Assembly: GCF_003601975.1 (NCBI RefSeq)
Contig: NZ_QZWZ01000025.1
Span: 1-64,000, forward strand
Origin: Mesorhizobium waimense
Lineage (GTDB): Bacteria; Pseudomonadota; Alphaproteobacteria; Rhizobiales; Rhizobiaceae
Length of the DNA: 64,000 nt
Reading direction: 5' to 3'
The position numbers and the translations under genes are program-made. Under the pieces are notes generated by a model, which saw nothing but the letters and a program-made list of their open reading frames with translations, was not told the DNA's origin and did no database searches. Shown here one piece after another: positions 1 through 9,202 of this stretch (within the stretch, counting starts at the first letter, position 1; each line of letters begins with the position of its first letter).

Positions 1-59
1 AGATCTGTCTTCCAATGCGTATCCATGGCCGGCCCTCCACAAAGCCGACCACCCATGAA

Positions 60-704
60 TCACGCAAATCGCGCCCTGGGAATCCCAAAAGTGCCGCCGC
101 TTTCAAAAATCTGCCAAAGTAGTGCTATGATCTTGAACAGAACGTCGGTGATGATCTCGATGATATTGACGACAGGCCGTCCGCGTTCGCCGAGCAGGCA
201 GAGACCTGCACCGAACAACAGGGCAATCAATAGGACCTGCAGGATATCGCCTTTTGTGAACGCATCGAAAATGGTCGTCGGGATGATGCGCATGAGGACG
301 TCCACGGTACTCGTGACTTGTCCGACCTTATCGGTATAGGAGCCGAGGGCGCCTGCATCGAGCTTCGAGGGATCGATGTTCATGCCGGCGCCGGGCGCGA
401 AGAAATGAGCAATGAGGAGGCCCATGACCAGAGCCACGGTCGTGACCGCCTCGAAATAGAGGATGGCCTTTACACCGACGCGGCCGACTTTCCGCAGGTC
501 GCCCGCGCCGACGACACCATGGACGACGACGCCGAACACGAGCGGTGCGATGATCATCCTGATGAGCTTGATGAAGCCATCACCAAGCGGCTTCAATTGG
601 GCTGCGAATTCCGGCCAGGCGACACCGACGACAACGCCAAGCACCAGGGCGATCACGACCTGTCCGAACAGGGATTTCATGAGATTTGGCATGTTCTCCT
701 CCAA
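60..704 (-). pseudogene. Truncated dicarboxylate/amino acid:cation symporter (DctA/GltP family)
   Basis: The 214 residues match the N-terminal half of the DAACS family of Na+/H+-dicarboxylate or glutamate symporters in the inner membrane, which are usually about 420-450 residues. Several hydrophobic helices are visible, including LIRMIIAPLVFGVVVHGV, the conserved early segment, and IIPTTIFDAF. Homology stops near residue 193 (after FKIIAL). The remaining residues are unlike the family and run into a stop. The neighbouring frame carries a weak KAA...G...FPG resemblance to the lost transport core, which suggests a frameshift. Only 59 bases lie downstream in the window, so I cannot tell whether the second half survives beyond the edge. 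It is divergent from the LysR gene at 949, the usual arrangement for a regulator and its target. Confidence 0.7.
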
Positions 705-883
705 GGAGGCCAGTCATATCGCTGGCAGATTTGTCGAGAGCTTGAGAAGCTTTGACCGTAGGCAGGGCGCTTTGCCGCCAATTGGCAGCTGCGTCCGGCC
801 GACACTCGCTCCAGTTCCTCGATTCCCATCCTGATTCGAAGATCAGGTTTTTTCTATTTTGCGAATTTTTGTCGATGGAGGCG

Positions 884-902
884 CAATATGTCCAATATAT
901 TG
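884..902. promoter_or_regulatory. Probable LysR-type operator between the symporter and LysR gene
   Basis: A perfect dyad CAATAT-N7-ATATTG lies 47 bases upstream of the LysR start in an AT-rich stretch. It contains the T-N11-A spacing (T887, A899) typical of LysR-family sites. Its location in the divergent spacer suggests control of both genes. The regulator assignment is inferred from position. Confidence 0.45.
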
Positions 903-948
903 TTCGGCTATTTCTATATGAAAAAGATATAAAACATGGGAGCCCGGC

Positions 949-1857
949 ATGGAGCTGCGTCATCTGCGATATTTCGTGGCCCTGGCCGAAGAGCTGAGCT
1001 TTACGGTGGCGGCCGCACGGATGAACATTTCGCAGCCGCCACTCAGCCAGCAGATCAAGGATCTTGAGAGGGAGGTGGGCACGGTGTTGTTCGAGCGCAC
1101 GAGCCGCAGGGTCAAGCTGACGCCCGCCGGCATAAGCTTTCTTGTGAATGCTCGCACGATACTTAGCGGGGTCGAGCATGCCGCAAAGGACGCGCGCGAC
1201 ATCGGTGCAGGACAGGTCAGCGTGATCAATGTCGGCACGACCGGTTCAGTTCTGCTTGGGCCATTGGCCGAACTCATCGCGATTTTTGGTAAGCGTTATC
1301 GGGACGTGGTCATGCGCATTCATGAAATGGGGCCCCAGGCGCAGCAGGCGGCGTTGCTGGCCCGTCGCATTGATGTCAGCTTCATTCGGCGACCGCCCCA
1401 TGAACCCGATTTGATCACCCAGCTCGCCTGGCATGAAAATGTCGGCGTCGTCCTGCCGGCGGCGCATCGGCTTGCCGCCTATGATCAGCTGCCGCTGTCC
1501 GCGCTGAAGAATGAAAGTCTGGTGTTCCTGAGATTGAGCGATTCACGGTTCGCGAGATATCTGAGGGATTGCTGCATCGAAGCCGGGTTCACGCCGCAGA
1601 TTTCGCATGAGGTCGTCGAATCCTATTCGCTGACCAGCCTGGTTGCTGCCGGCCTCGGCATCGCGCTTGTGCCTGAATGCGTTCAGAAGCTATCGCGACC
1701 GGGAGTCGTGTACCGGCCTCTTGAGGCTCCGGCCCCTTCGGCGGACGTTCAGATCATGTATCGTCCGGACCGGTCGGAAGCGATCGAGCGGCTTATCGGC
1801 TTGGCCGGTGAGGTTCTCAATCCAGGCCCGCCACCTAGGGAGATCGCCTCACAATAG
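949..1857 (+). CDS. LysR-family transcriptional regulator
   Basis: 302 residues, the normal length for the family. Residues 1-60 form the winged helix-turn-helix (MELRHLRYFVALAEE, then SQPPLSQQIKDLE), followed by a periplasmic-binding-protein-like effector domain from about residue 90. It is transcribed away from the truncated symporter, with a LysR-type dyad in the spacer, so it probably regulated that transporter. If the transporter is dead, this may be an orphan regulator or may control the SDR gene downstream. Effector unknown. Confidence 0.9.
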   Translation: MELRHLRYFVALAEELSFTVAAARMNISQPPLSQQIKDLEREVGTVLFERTSRRVKLTPAGISFLVNARTILSGVEHAAKDARDIGAGQVSVINVGTTGSVLLGPLAELIAIFGKRYRDVVMRIHEMGPQAQQAALLARRIDVSFIRRPPHEPDLITQLAWHENVGVVLPAAHRLAAYDQLPLSALKNESLVFLRLSDSRFARYLRDCCIEAGFTPQISHEVVESYSLTSLVAAGLGIALVPECVQKLSRPGVVYRPLEAPAPSADVQIMYRPDRSEAIERLIGLAGEVLNPGPPPREIASQ

Positions 1858-2016
1858 CCGGCGAAAGCCTGCATTGGCGCCCTCGTAATCGAACTCACGT
1901 TCGCTTTGAACACCTGGTGCTGAGGTGTTGCCCTGACGCTGTAATGTCGCGAACATCCAGCGGGTCGCGACACGCCAAGGCCGGGTCAATGGCGGGACCA
2001 GTGTCCGGGAAACGCC

Positions 2017-2049
2017 TTGACATAAATTGGTATCCATTTGGTATACTGG
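2017..2049 (+). promoter_or_regulatory. Promoter and GntR-like operator of the SDR gene
   Basis: TTGACA at 2017-2022 is a clean -35 hexamer, and TATACT at 2042-2047 is a plausible -10 with a long 19-base spacer. Between and over them lie two direct copies of TTGGTAT (2027-2033 and 2038-2044); the second runs into GGTATAC, which resembles FCD-type GntR operators. The GntR gene at 3062, one gene downstream, is the obvious candidate binder. This is inferred from sequence only. Confidence 0.45.
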
Positions 2050-2126
2050 GCCTGCCGACGGATTCTTGCACCACGAACCAAGCCCTTTAAGGCCTCCCAT
2101 GACCGCGAGGCGACAGAGAAGAGAAA

Positions 2127-2885
2127 ATGGCAGATTTTACCGGAAAGAATGTCGTTGTTACCGGCGGTGCCGGCGGCATCGGTGAAGCGACCGCATTGGG
2201 CTTCGCGCAAAAGGGCGCCAATGTGATCATCATGGATTGGTCGCAGGATGCCCTGGACAAGGCCATGGAGAGGCTGCGCGGAAAGGGCATGGTCTCAAGC
2301 ATCGCACTCGACGTCACGGATCGTGACGCCGTCGAAGCCGCGTTCAAAAAGATCGAGGAGATTGGCGGTACAGATGTTCTGGTGACCAGTGCAGCCATCG
2401 TGAAGACCGGTGCCATCCTGGATTTCGACCCGCAGGACTGGGAGCACATTCTCTCGGTTAATCTGACCGGCACCTTCAATTGCTGCCAGTTCGCCGGTCG
2501 GCAGATGGTGGCCAAGGGCGAGGGACGCATCATCACCGTAAGTTCGGTGAACGGCCAGATCGCCAATACCGGACGTGGCGCCTATTCCTGCAGCAAGGGC
2601 GCTGTCGACATGCTGACGCGCCTTCTGGCGGCGGAACTTGGCGACAAGGGTGTGACCGCCAATGCCGTCGCACCAACGCCTGTCGATACGCCGATGATCC
2701 TCAAGGTGCATGGACCAAAGGACCGAGCGATCTGGGAAGCGCAGATTCCCGCAAAGCGATACGCAAAGCCCGAAGAAGTTTCGGCGGCTATCCTTTTCCT
2801 GGCCTCCCCGGCAGCCGCCTACATCAACGGTCACATTCTGAATATCGACGGCGGCTTCATGGCGTCTGGCGTCCTCATTCGCTAG
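2127..2885 (+). CDS. SDR-family NAD(P)-dependent oxidoreductase
   Basis: 252 residues, a classical short-chain dehydrogenase. The cofactor loop TGGAGGIG is at residues 12-19, Asn112 lies in the VNLTG segment, catalytic Ser is at 139/140, and Tyr153 and Lys157 form the YSCSK motif. The C-terminal NIDGGF segment is typical. Asp37 after the second strand suggests NAD(H) rather than NADP(H). The substrate, presumably a hydroxy acid or alcohol of the surrounding catabolic island, cannot be read from sequence. It has its own promoter with a GntR-like operator and is followed by the GntR gene. Confidence 0.92.
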   Translation: MADFTGKNVVVTGGAGGIGEATALGFAQKGANVIIMDWSQDALDKAMERLRGKGMVSSIALDVTDRDAVEAAFKKIEEIGGTDVLVTSAAIVKTGAILDFDPQDWEHILSVNLTGTFNCCQFAGRQMVAKGEGRIITVSSVNGQIANTGRGAYSCSKGAVDMLTRLLAAELGDKGVTANAVAPTPVDTPMILKVHGPKDRAIWEAQIPAKRYAKPEEVSAAILFLASPAAAYINGHILNIDGGFMASGVLIR

Positions 2886-3061
2886 GCCCGCACACAGAAC
2901 CCGCCGGTATCGGCCAGGCATTCATTTCGTCGGCGCGGCAACGTCTACAAGTCGCATTGCGGTAGAATCTCAACTTCCGCTGACCAAAGGTCTTGCGGTG
3001 ACCTGCAGGTCGCTTGTCTCGCGAAACCGATTAGAATAGCGCTTTCAAAGGCAGGCACGTA

Positions 3062-3814
3062 TTGGCACGCAGAACAATTCTAGAGGTTGTGAATTCAATG
3101 ACCGAACGGGATGCTTGGAAAGTGACGCGTGAGCTGCGCGACGCGATCTTGCGGCTGGAGCTGCGTCCTGGTCGAAGCCTCGACGAGGCGGCGCTTGCCG
3201 AGGCATTGTCGGTCTCGCGCACGCCGGTACGTGAAGCTATCATCCAGCTGATCGCTGACGGTCTGGTCGTGCGCGAAGGGCGTTCTGCAAAGGTGGCGCC
3301 CCTCGACTTCGATGATTTGCCCAAGCTCTATGACGCCCTGTTGATCGCCAGCCGCATGGTGCATCGCCTTGCGGCCCAAAACCGCACGGACGACGATTTG
3401 AAGCGGATCACCGAGCAGATGGAACTGTTCAAGGACGCGGTGGCCTCCGGCGACGGCGTCGGCCGCTCCGAAACCAATTTTTCCTTTCACATGGCGATCG
3501 CCAAGGCCGCGGATAACCGGCATTTCTCCGGCTTCTACGAACAGACGTTGATCGGCTCCATTCGAATAGCGCGCGCCTGCTTCGTCAGCGCTGCCAATGA
3601 AGACGAGAATGATGTTCGACTGCATCTCGCCGAAACCGTGCGCCAGCATGATCTGATATTCGACGCCATAAAGGCGCATGATGCCGAGCGTGCCGACGAA
3701 TACGCCACGCTGCATCACAACCTGACCAAACAGCGCATCAAACGAATAATGTTTTCGGGCGCGCCGGTGTTGAACGGAAAGCTAGATCTCGCGGTGGAAT
3801 GGAACCTCCCCTGA
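3062..3814 (+). CDS. GntR-family (FCD) transcriptional regulator
   Basis: The winged-helix domain occupies about residues 15-80 (RPGRSLDEAALAEALSVSRT, then PVREAI), the signature of the FadR/FCD branch. An all-helical FCD ligand domain follows, with the histidine-rich metal/ligand pocket (Asn/His in NFSFHMAIAKA and QHDLIFDAI). The start shown is TTG; an ATG 36 bases inside (3098) is equally possible and would still keep the HTH. The last 33 bases overlap the convergent LysR gene tail to tail. The GTATAC-bearing promoters at about 2041, 12751 and 19671 are plausible targets. Confidence 0.88.
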   Translation: MARRTILEVVNSMTERDAWKVTRELRDAILRLELRPGRSLDEAALAEALSVSRTPVREAIIQLIADGLVVREGRSAKVAPLDFDDLPKLYDALLIASRMVHRLAAQNRTDDDLKRITEQMELFKDAVASGDGVGRSETNFSFHMAIAKAADNRHFSGFYEQTLIGSIRIARACFVSAANEDENDVRLHLAETVRQHDLIFDAIKAHDAERADEYATLHHNLTKQRIKRIMFSGAPVLNGKLDLAVEWNLP

Positions 3815-4699
3815 CAGCCATTGCACGAACAGCGTCGCGGACCGCGAGAGCCGGCGCTGTTGATTGGGGACCACATGCAGGGCGACCGGCAGGATTTCCC
3901 CTGCGCCGAAGGGCGCCACCAGCCGCCCCGAGGCCAGGTAGGCTGCCGCATAAGTCGACATGACGGCCGTGATGCCGCCGGCGCACGCCGCAATCTCCAA
4001 TGCCGCTGCCGCATTGTCGGCCTTGATTGGCGCTTTTTGTGGCGCGACGACCATGTTTTCCTTCTTCGCCCAAAGATCCAGCAGCTGCATCCTGCCCTGC
4101 ACATAGATGAGCCGGGCGGCGTTGAACCAGTCTGCGCTGGGTCTCGTTCCGGCCAGGCGAGCGGTCTCGGGGTCGCAGAGAAGCACCAGTCGCTCTTCAC
4201 CCAGTTGCACGGCACCCGATAGCGGCTGCAACGGATCGATCGCCAGAATGCTGAGATCCGCCAGTTCCACGTTGGGGTCGGTCCAGATCGTGCTGTTCAG
4301 CCGCACCTCGATCCGCGGATGGGCGGCGGAAAAGCGACCCAGATGCCGTGCGAGCCACAGTGTGACGAAGCTGAGCGGGGCTGATACCGTCACGCTGGTC
4401 TGCGCCTGTGCGCCCAGCAGCCCTTCGGTCGCTGCCTCGGCCCGATCCAGAGCCTCGGCTATTCCCGGCAGATAGGCAGTGCCGACTTCGGTCAGCTCCA
4501 AGCCGTTGCTGCGGCGGTGGAAGAGTGGCCTGGCGAAGAATTGCTCCAGCGCCCGAACCCGTTGGCTGATCGCCCCTTGCGTACAATTCAACTCCTCGGC
4601 TGCCCGGGTGAAGCTCAGATGCCGGGCAGCCGCTTCGAAGGCTTCCAGATAGATGAGATGCGGCAGGTTTCGCATGGAGACCCCATTCAGATTTTCCAT
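3782..4699 (-). CDS. LysR-family regulator (GcvA-like), divergent from sarcosine oxidase operon
   Basis: 305 residues. The HTH is near residues 14-65 (FEAAARHLSFTRAAEELNCT, then QGAISQRV), with the Leu-His-Leu pattern of the GcvA subgroup. The effector domain follows. It is divergently transcribed from soxB with a 103-base spacer, so it probably activates soxBDAG in response to a glycine/betaine-type metabolite; that role is inferred from position. An internal ATG at residue 9 (MRNLPHLIYLEAFE) is a possible alternative start. Confidence 0.88.
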   Translation of the reverse strand: MENLNGVSMRNLPHLIYLEAFEAAARHLSFTRAAEELNCTQGAISQRVRALEQFFARPLFHRRSNGLELTEVGTAYLPGIAEALDRAEAATEGLLGAQAQTSVTVSAPLSFVTLWLARHLGRFSAAHPRIEVRLNSTIWTDPNVELADLSILAIDPLQPLSGAVQLGEERLVLLCDPETARLAGTRPSADWFNAARLIYVQGRMQLLDLWAKKENMVVAPQKAPIKADNAAAALEIAACAGGITAVMSTYAAAYLASGRLVAPFGAGEILPVALHVVPNQQRRLSRSATLFVQWLSGEVPFHREI

Positions 4700-4802
4700 G
4701 CATTACGAAAACGAGGTCACTGGGTAAAGAACGATTTCTTGCGCCAAGCCAGCCTGGCGGGTTTTCTAAGGCTCGATCCCAGCTGCTGAACCGCAGGAAA
4801 CC

Positions 4803-6044
4803 ATGCCTTTCTCCTTGCTGAAATACGGTCTGCGCGCCAGGCACGTTGCCTTTCGCGACATCCCTCTGACGCCCGAGCTGAAGCGATCCTACGACGTGGT
4901 GATCATCGGCGGTGGCGGTCACGGTCTTGCGGCGGCTTACTACCTGTCCAACGTGCATGGCATTCGCAATATCGCCGTGCTGGAAAAGGGCTATCTCGCG
5001 GGCGGCAATACGGCGCGCAACACCACCACGATCCGCTCGAATTACATGACCGAGGAATCGATCCGCTTCTACAAGGAAGGCGTCGAGATCTTCGAGACGA
5101 TGTCGCAGGATCTCGGCTTCAACGTCATGTTTTCGCAGCGCGGACAGCTGACGCTCGCGCATTCCGAAGCGACGCTGCGCAGTTTCCATCTGCGTGCCGA
5201 GATGGGCAAGCATATGGGCACCCGGATCGAAGTGGTCGATGTCCAGACGGTGAAGGAACTTTGCCCGCATCTGAACCTCGATCTCGGTGGTCAGCACGAG
5301 GTCATGGGCGGGCTCTGGCATGCCGACGGCGGTACTGCCCGCCATGATGCCGTGGCATGGGGTTATGCCAAGCATGCCAGCGAGCGTGGCGTGCAGATCC
5401 ACCAGCGCACCGAGGTGACCGGCTTCGAGCGCGCGGGCGACCGGGTCACCCATATCAAGACGAACCGCGGCACGATTGCCGCCGGGCAGGTGCTGCAGGC
5501 CGTGGGCGGGCTCAATGGCCAGGTCGCCGCCATGGCGGGCATCCAGCTGCCGATACGCTGCTTCCCACTGCAGGCAATGGTGACGCAGCCGTTGAAGCCA
5601 TTCCTGCACATACTTGTCTCATCCGCCAATTTGCACACCTATTTGGTGCAATCCTCCCGTGGCGAGGTCGTCATCGGGGGCGGCTCCGACCCCTACCAGC
5701 TGGCGTCGACCCGCTCCACGCTGGACCAGAAGGAACATCTCGCCGAAGGCGCGCTGCACCTCTTCCCCTTCCTGCACAAGGTCAAGCTGCTGCGGCAATG
5801 GGCGGGGATCACCGACATGACGCCGGACTACAGTCCGATCATGGGGGCTTCACCGCTGCAGAACTACTGGCTCGACTGCGGATGGGGAACCTGGGGCTTC
5901 AAGGCGACGCCTGTGGCCGGCAAGCGCATGGCCGAGACCATCGCCACCGGGCGCGTGCCCGATGTCTTGAAACCATTCGACCTGCGCCGGTTCGACAGCT
6001 TTGCGCTGCTGAATGAAATGGGCGCCACGGCCGCCAGCCATTGA
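4803..6044 (+). CDS. soxB: Sarcosine oxidase, beta subunit family (heterotetrameric)
   Basis: 413 residues, the usual SoxB length. This subunit holds FAD and a covalently bound FMN and oxidises the N-methyl group of sarcosine or a related N-methyl amino acid. The dinucleotide-binding motif GGGGHG is at residues 36-41 after a strand, as in the DAO fold. His181 in GGTARHDAV matches the histidine that carries the covalent FMN in characterised enzymes. First gene of soxBDAG; the next gene begins 10 bases later. In enzymes without nearby folate or glyA genes the true substrate can be another secondary amine. Confidence 0.93.
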   Translation: MPFSLLKYGLRARHVAFRDIPLTPELKRSYDVVIIGGGGHGLAAAYYLSNVHGIRNIAVLEKGYLAGGNTARNTTTIRSNYMTEESIRFYKEGVEIFETMSQDLGFNVMFSQRGQLTLAHSEATLRSFHLRAEMGKHMGTRIEVVDVQTVKELCPHLNLDLGGQHEVMGGLWHADGGTARHDAVAWGYAKHASERGVQIHQRTEVTGFERAGDRVTHIKTNRGTIAAGQVLQAVGGLNGQVAAMAGIQLPIRCFPLQAMVTQPLKPFLHILVSSANLHTYLVQSSRGEVVIGGGSDPYQLASTRSTLDQKEHLAEGALHLFPFLHKVKLLRQWAGITDMTPDYSPIMGASPLQNYWLDCGWGTWGFKATPVAGKRMAETIATGRVPDVLKPFDLRRFDSFALLNEMGATAASH

Positions 6045-6054
6045 CGAGGCTTCC

Positions 6055-6306
6055 ATGAAACTTCTGACCTGCCCGGTGAATGGGCCTCGCAACATTACCG
6101 AATTCCAGTATCTCGGACCGGTCCGCGCGGCCAGCGCCGAACAGCCCGAGCAGCTGATCGAAGCCCTGTTCTACGCCGAGAACCCGCTCGGCGTGATGCG
6201 CGAGTGGTGGCGGCACACCCCGTCCAACACCGTGTTCATCGCCGAACGCCATACCGTCAGCGACCAGATCGCGGCCACCTACCTTCCGAACCGAAAGCCC
6301 GCCTGA
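6055..6306 (+). CDS. soxD: Sarcosine oxidase delta subunit-like protein, zinc ligands missing
   Basis: 83 residues. Position between soxB and soxA and the pattern CPVNGPR...EWWRHTPS identify the delta subunit. Classical SoxD binds Zn through Cys-x2-Cys near the N-terminus and His-x3-Cys later. Here Cys6 and His54 remain, but the partner positions are Asn9 and Asn58, so a normal Zn site is unlikely. Such variants accompany a divergent class of SoxBDAG, including N-methylglutamate dehydrogenase-type enzymes. The ATG is chosen for position just after the soxB stop. The stop abuts the soxA ATG with no gap, implying translational coupling. Confidence 0.88.
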   Translation: MKLLTCPVNGPRNITEFQYLGPVRAASAEQPEQLIEALFYAENPLGVMREWWRHTPSNTVFIAERHTVSDQIAATYLPNRKPA

Positions 6307-9201
6307 ATGACCGAACGGCTGCCACTTCCCTGGGGATCGCGTCTCGATCGCACCCGCAAGATCCGTTTCGAATTCGACGGCTGGCCTCTCGAAGGTTTCG
6401 CCGGCGACTGCATTGCCTCCGCCATGGCCGGAACCGGTCGCTGGATCCTGTCGCGCTCATTCAAATACCACCGTCCGCGCGGAATTCTGACCATGGCCGG
6501 ACAGGACGCCAACACGCTGGTGCAACTGCCGGATGAGCCGAATGTCCGGGCCGACCTGCGCCCGATCGCCGAAGGGTTGAAGGTCACCGCCCAGAACGTC
6601 AGCGGAACGGCCGAGCACGACCGCGGCGCGGTGCTCGACAGGCTGGGGCGCTTCATGCCCGTCGGATTCTACTATCGCAGCTTCTTTCGCCCCGGCGCAA
6701 AGAGCTGGTTGAAATTCTGGGAGCCGATGATCCGCAAGTCGGCCGGCCTCGGCAAGGTCGATCCGGCCGCCGGTCGCGGCCACTACATCAAGGAAAATTT
6801 GCACACCGACGTGCTGGTCGTGGGCGCGGGCCCGGCCGGCCTTTCGGCCGCCATCAAGGCAGCCGAGGCTGGTGCGCAGGTGCTGCTGGTCGATTTGAAC
6901 CCGGAACTCGGCGGCGCCCTGACCTATGCGCGTTTCGGGCTTGAGCCGGCAGAGGCAGAGGCGACCCTGAAGACGCTGCGCGAAGCGGCTGAAAAGCTGG
7001 GCAATCTGCGAGTGCTGCGCGGGGCCACATGCAATGGCTGGTTCGCCGACAACTGGCTTCCGGTGCTGCAGGGCGAGATGCTCTATCGTGTTCGTGCGAA
7101 GCAGGTCGTGGTGGCTGCGGGTTCGCATGAACAGCCGCTGGTGTTTCGCAATAACGACTTGCCGGGCATTCTTTTGTCGTCCGCCGCGCAGAGACTGATG
7201 CGCCATTATGCGGTTCGTCCCGGCCAGCGCGCCGTGGTGTTTGCCGGCAACCGGGATGGATATCTCACGGCTCTCGACCTTCTCGACGCGGGCGTATCGC
7301 TGTTCGCCGTTCTCGATCCCGCTGCTGATGTGTCCGGCAAGATCCTCGCGCAACGCCTCATCGAGCGGGGCGTTCGGATCATCCCCAATGCCACCGTTAC
7401 GGAAGCATTGGGTGCCGGAGGCAATCGCCATATACGAGCCATCCGCTTCAACACGCCCGAGCATGGCACCGAACTGCTGGACTGCGATCACCTGGTGGTC
7501 GCTGCAGGCTACACGCCGTGTTATCAGCTGCCCCTGCATGCCGGCGCCAAGCTGGGATTTGACGAGGCCAGCCGGCAATTCGTGCTGAGCAATCTGCCAG
7601 AAGCGTTTCACGTTGCCGGATCGGCGGCAGGGTATTTCGACCTGAAATCGGTGCTGCGGAGCGGCGAGGTCGCGGGCGCGGCCGCGGCGCAGGGCGCCGG
7701 CCATGCCTGCGTCCACCCGGACATCATCCCCGATGCCAGCGCGCCGAAGATGAATTATCTGCAAGACCTGTCCCCCCATCCCAAAGGGCGGGATTTCGTG
7801 GATTTCGACGAGGATCTGCAGATCAAAGATATCAAGAACGCCGTCAGCGACGGCTACAGCGAGCTTGAGCTGGTGAAGCGCTATTCGACCGTCGGCATGG
7901 GGCCATCGCAGGGGCGGCATTCCGCCCTGGCAACAGCCCGAATCGTCGCTCGGGAGACCGCGCGCAAGGTGGGCGAAGTGGGAATCACCACCTCGCGTCC
8001 GCCTTTCGGCCCTGAAAAGCTTGGCCTGCTCGCAGGCCCGAACCATGTGCCATACCGCCATACCGCCATGCATGCCGAACATGTCGCCGGCGGAGCGAAA
8101 CTGGCACCTGTCGGGGCGTGGTGGCGGCCGCTACATTACGCCGGAAAACGCGACGTCAAGAAAGTGATCTGGGACGAGGTCACGCTTGTGCGCGATCGGG
8201 TCGGCATGCTGGATGTCTCGACCTTGGGGAAGCTGGCGATCCGTGGTCCGGATGCGGCCGCGTTCCTCGACCGGATCTATACGATGGCCCATGCCAGGCA
8301 GCCGGTGGGGCGCGTCCGCTACTGCCTCATGCTGAACGACATGGGATCCGTAATCGATGACGGGGTGGCTTTCCGACTGTCCGAGACCGAATTCTACGTG
8401 ACCGCCACCACCGGCGCCGTCGCCCGCGTCTTTGCCGACATGCTGTTCCTGAACACGCAATGGGGCATGCAGGTCGATATCCAGAACGTCACCGCCGCTT
8501 TCGCCGCGATCAACGTCACCGGCCCCGCGGCCCGCAAGGTGCTCGAGGCTTTGGGAGGCGACATCGACCTCTCCCCGGACGGCTTCCCCTATCTCAATGG
8601 CCGCAGCGGTGTGATCGGCGGGTGCCCGGCGCGTATCATGCGCATCGGGTTTACCGGCGAGCTGAGCTACGAGCTTCACGTGCCGCAGTCCTTCGGAGCG
8701 TCCCACTGGCGGAAGCTGCTGGAGGCAGGGGCACCCTTCGGTCTGCAACCCTATGGGCTGGAAGCTTCGCGTATCCTGCGCCTGGAAAAGGGGCATATCA
8801 TCATAGGCCAGGATACCGATGCGCTCTCGACGCCGGACGAGCTGGCTATGGGTTGGGCGCTGTCGAAGGCCAAGGCGCGATATGTCGGCAAGACAGGCGT
8901 CGAGGCACGCGGCAGGCTGGGCCTGAAGCGCAAGCTTTGCGGCTTCGAACTGCCCGAGGGGCACGGCATCCGGCTGGCGGAATCCTGCCTCGTGCTGCGG
9001 GACGGACGCCCGGTGGGCTTTGTCACCTCGACCTGCTTATCGCCAACCGTGCACAAATGGATCGGGCTGGCCTATGCCGACCCGCGTGATGCGACGCCGG
9101 GATCCAGTCTCCGCATACGCGGCCTGTGTGGCAAGGAACTGGAGGCCAGAGTGGTGCCTACCCCATTCTATGATCCCGAGAACCAACGGCAGGAGATGTA
9201 A
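6307..9201 (+). CDS. soxA: Sarcosine oxidase, alpha subunit family
   Basis: 964 residues, matching the family. The N-terminal segment (about 15-100, with GFAGDCIASA and SFKYHRPRG) is the ferredoxin-like domain without the iron-cluster cysteines. GAGPAG at residues 173-178 begins the NAD/FAD-binding disulfide-reductase-like domain. From about residue 600 the protein is a GcvT-like aminomethyltransferase domain that would take formaldehyde onto tetrahydrofolate. It binds the non-covalent NAD+ and FAD-linked parts of the complex. The start codon follows the soxD stop directly. Confidence 0.94.
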   Translation: MTERLPLPWGSRLDRTRKIRFEFDGWPLEGFAGDCIASAMAGTGRWILSRSFKYHRPRGILTMAGQDANTLVQLPDEPNVRADLRPIAEGLKVTAQNVSGTAEHDRGAVLDRLGRFMPVGFYYRSFFRPGAKSWLKFWEPMIRKSAGLGKVDPAAGRGHYIKENLHTDVLVVGAGPAGLSAAIKAAEAGAQVLLVDLNPELGGALTYARFGLEPAEAEATLKTLREAAEKLGNLRVLRGATCNGWFADNWLPVLQGEMLYRVRAKQVVVAAGSHEQPLVFRNNDLPGILLSSAAQRLMRHYAVRPGQRAVVFAGNRDGYLTALDLLDAGVSLFAVLDPAADVSGKILAQRLIERGVRIIPNATVTEALGAGGNRHIRAIRFNTPEHGTELLDCDHLVVAAGYTPCYQLPLHAGAKLGFDEASRQFVLSNLPEAFHVAGSAAGYFDLKSVLRSGEVAGAAAAQGAGHACVHPDIIPDASAPKMNYLQDLSPHPKGRDFVDFDEDLQIKDIKNAVSDGYSELELVKRYSTVGMGPSQGRHSALATARIVARETARKVGEVGITTSRPPFGPEKLGLLAGPNHVPYRHTAMHAEHVAGGAKLAPVGAWWRPLHYAGKRDVKKVIWDEVTLVRDRVGMLDVSTLGKLAIRGPDAAAFLDRIYTMAHARQPVGRVRYCLMLNDMGSVIDDGVAFRLSETEFYVTATTGAVARVFADMLFLNTQWGMQVDIQNVTAAFAAINVTGPAARKVLEALGGDIDLSPDGFPYLNGRSGVIGGCPARIMRIGFTGELSYELHVPQSFGASHWRKLLEAGAPFGLQPYGLEASRILRLEKGHIIIGQDTDALSTPDELAMGWALSKAKARYVGKTGVEARGRLGLKRKLCGFELPEGHGIRLAESCLVLRDGRPVGFVTSTCLSPTVHKWIGLAYADPRDATPGSSLRIRGLCGKELEARVVPTPFYDPENQRQEM

Positions 9202-9202
9202 G

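Noticed and set aside
4197..5609. Long minus-strand frame (470 codons) across soxB
   Set aside because: It is antisense to soxB, which has clear family motifs. The part past 4699 only extends the frame of the LysR gene's opposite strand and shows no domain.
6457..8082. 541-codon minus-strand frame inside soxA
   Set aside because: An antisense shadow caused by high GC in the third codon position. Its product has His/Gln/Arg-rich composition and no recognisable motif.
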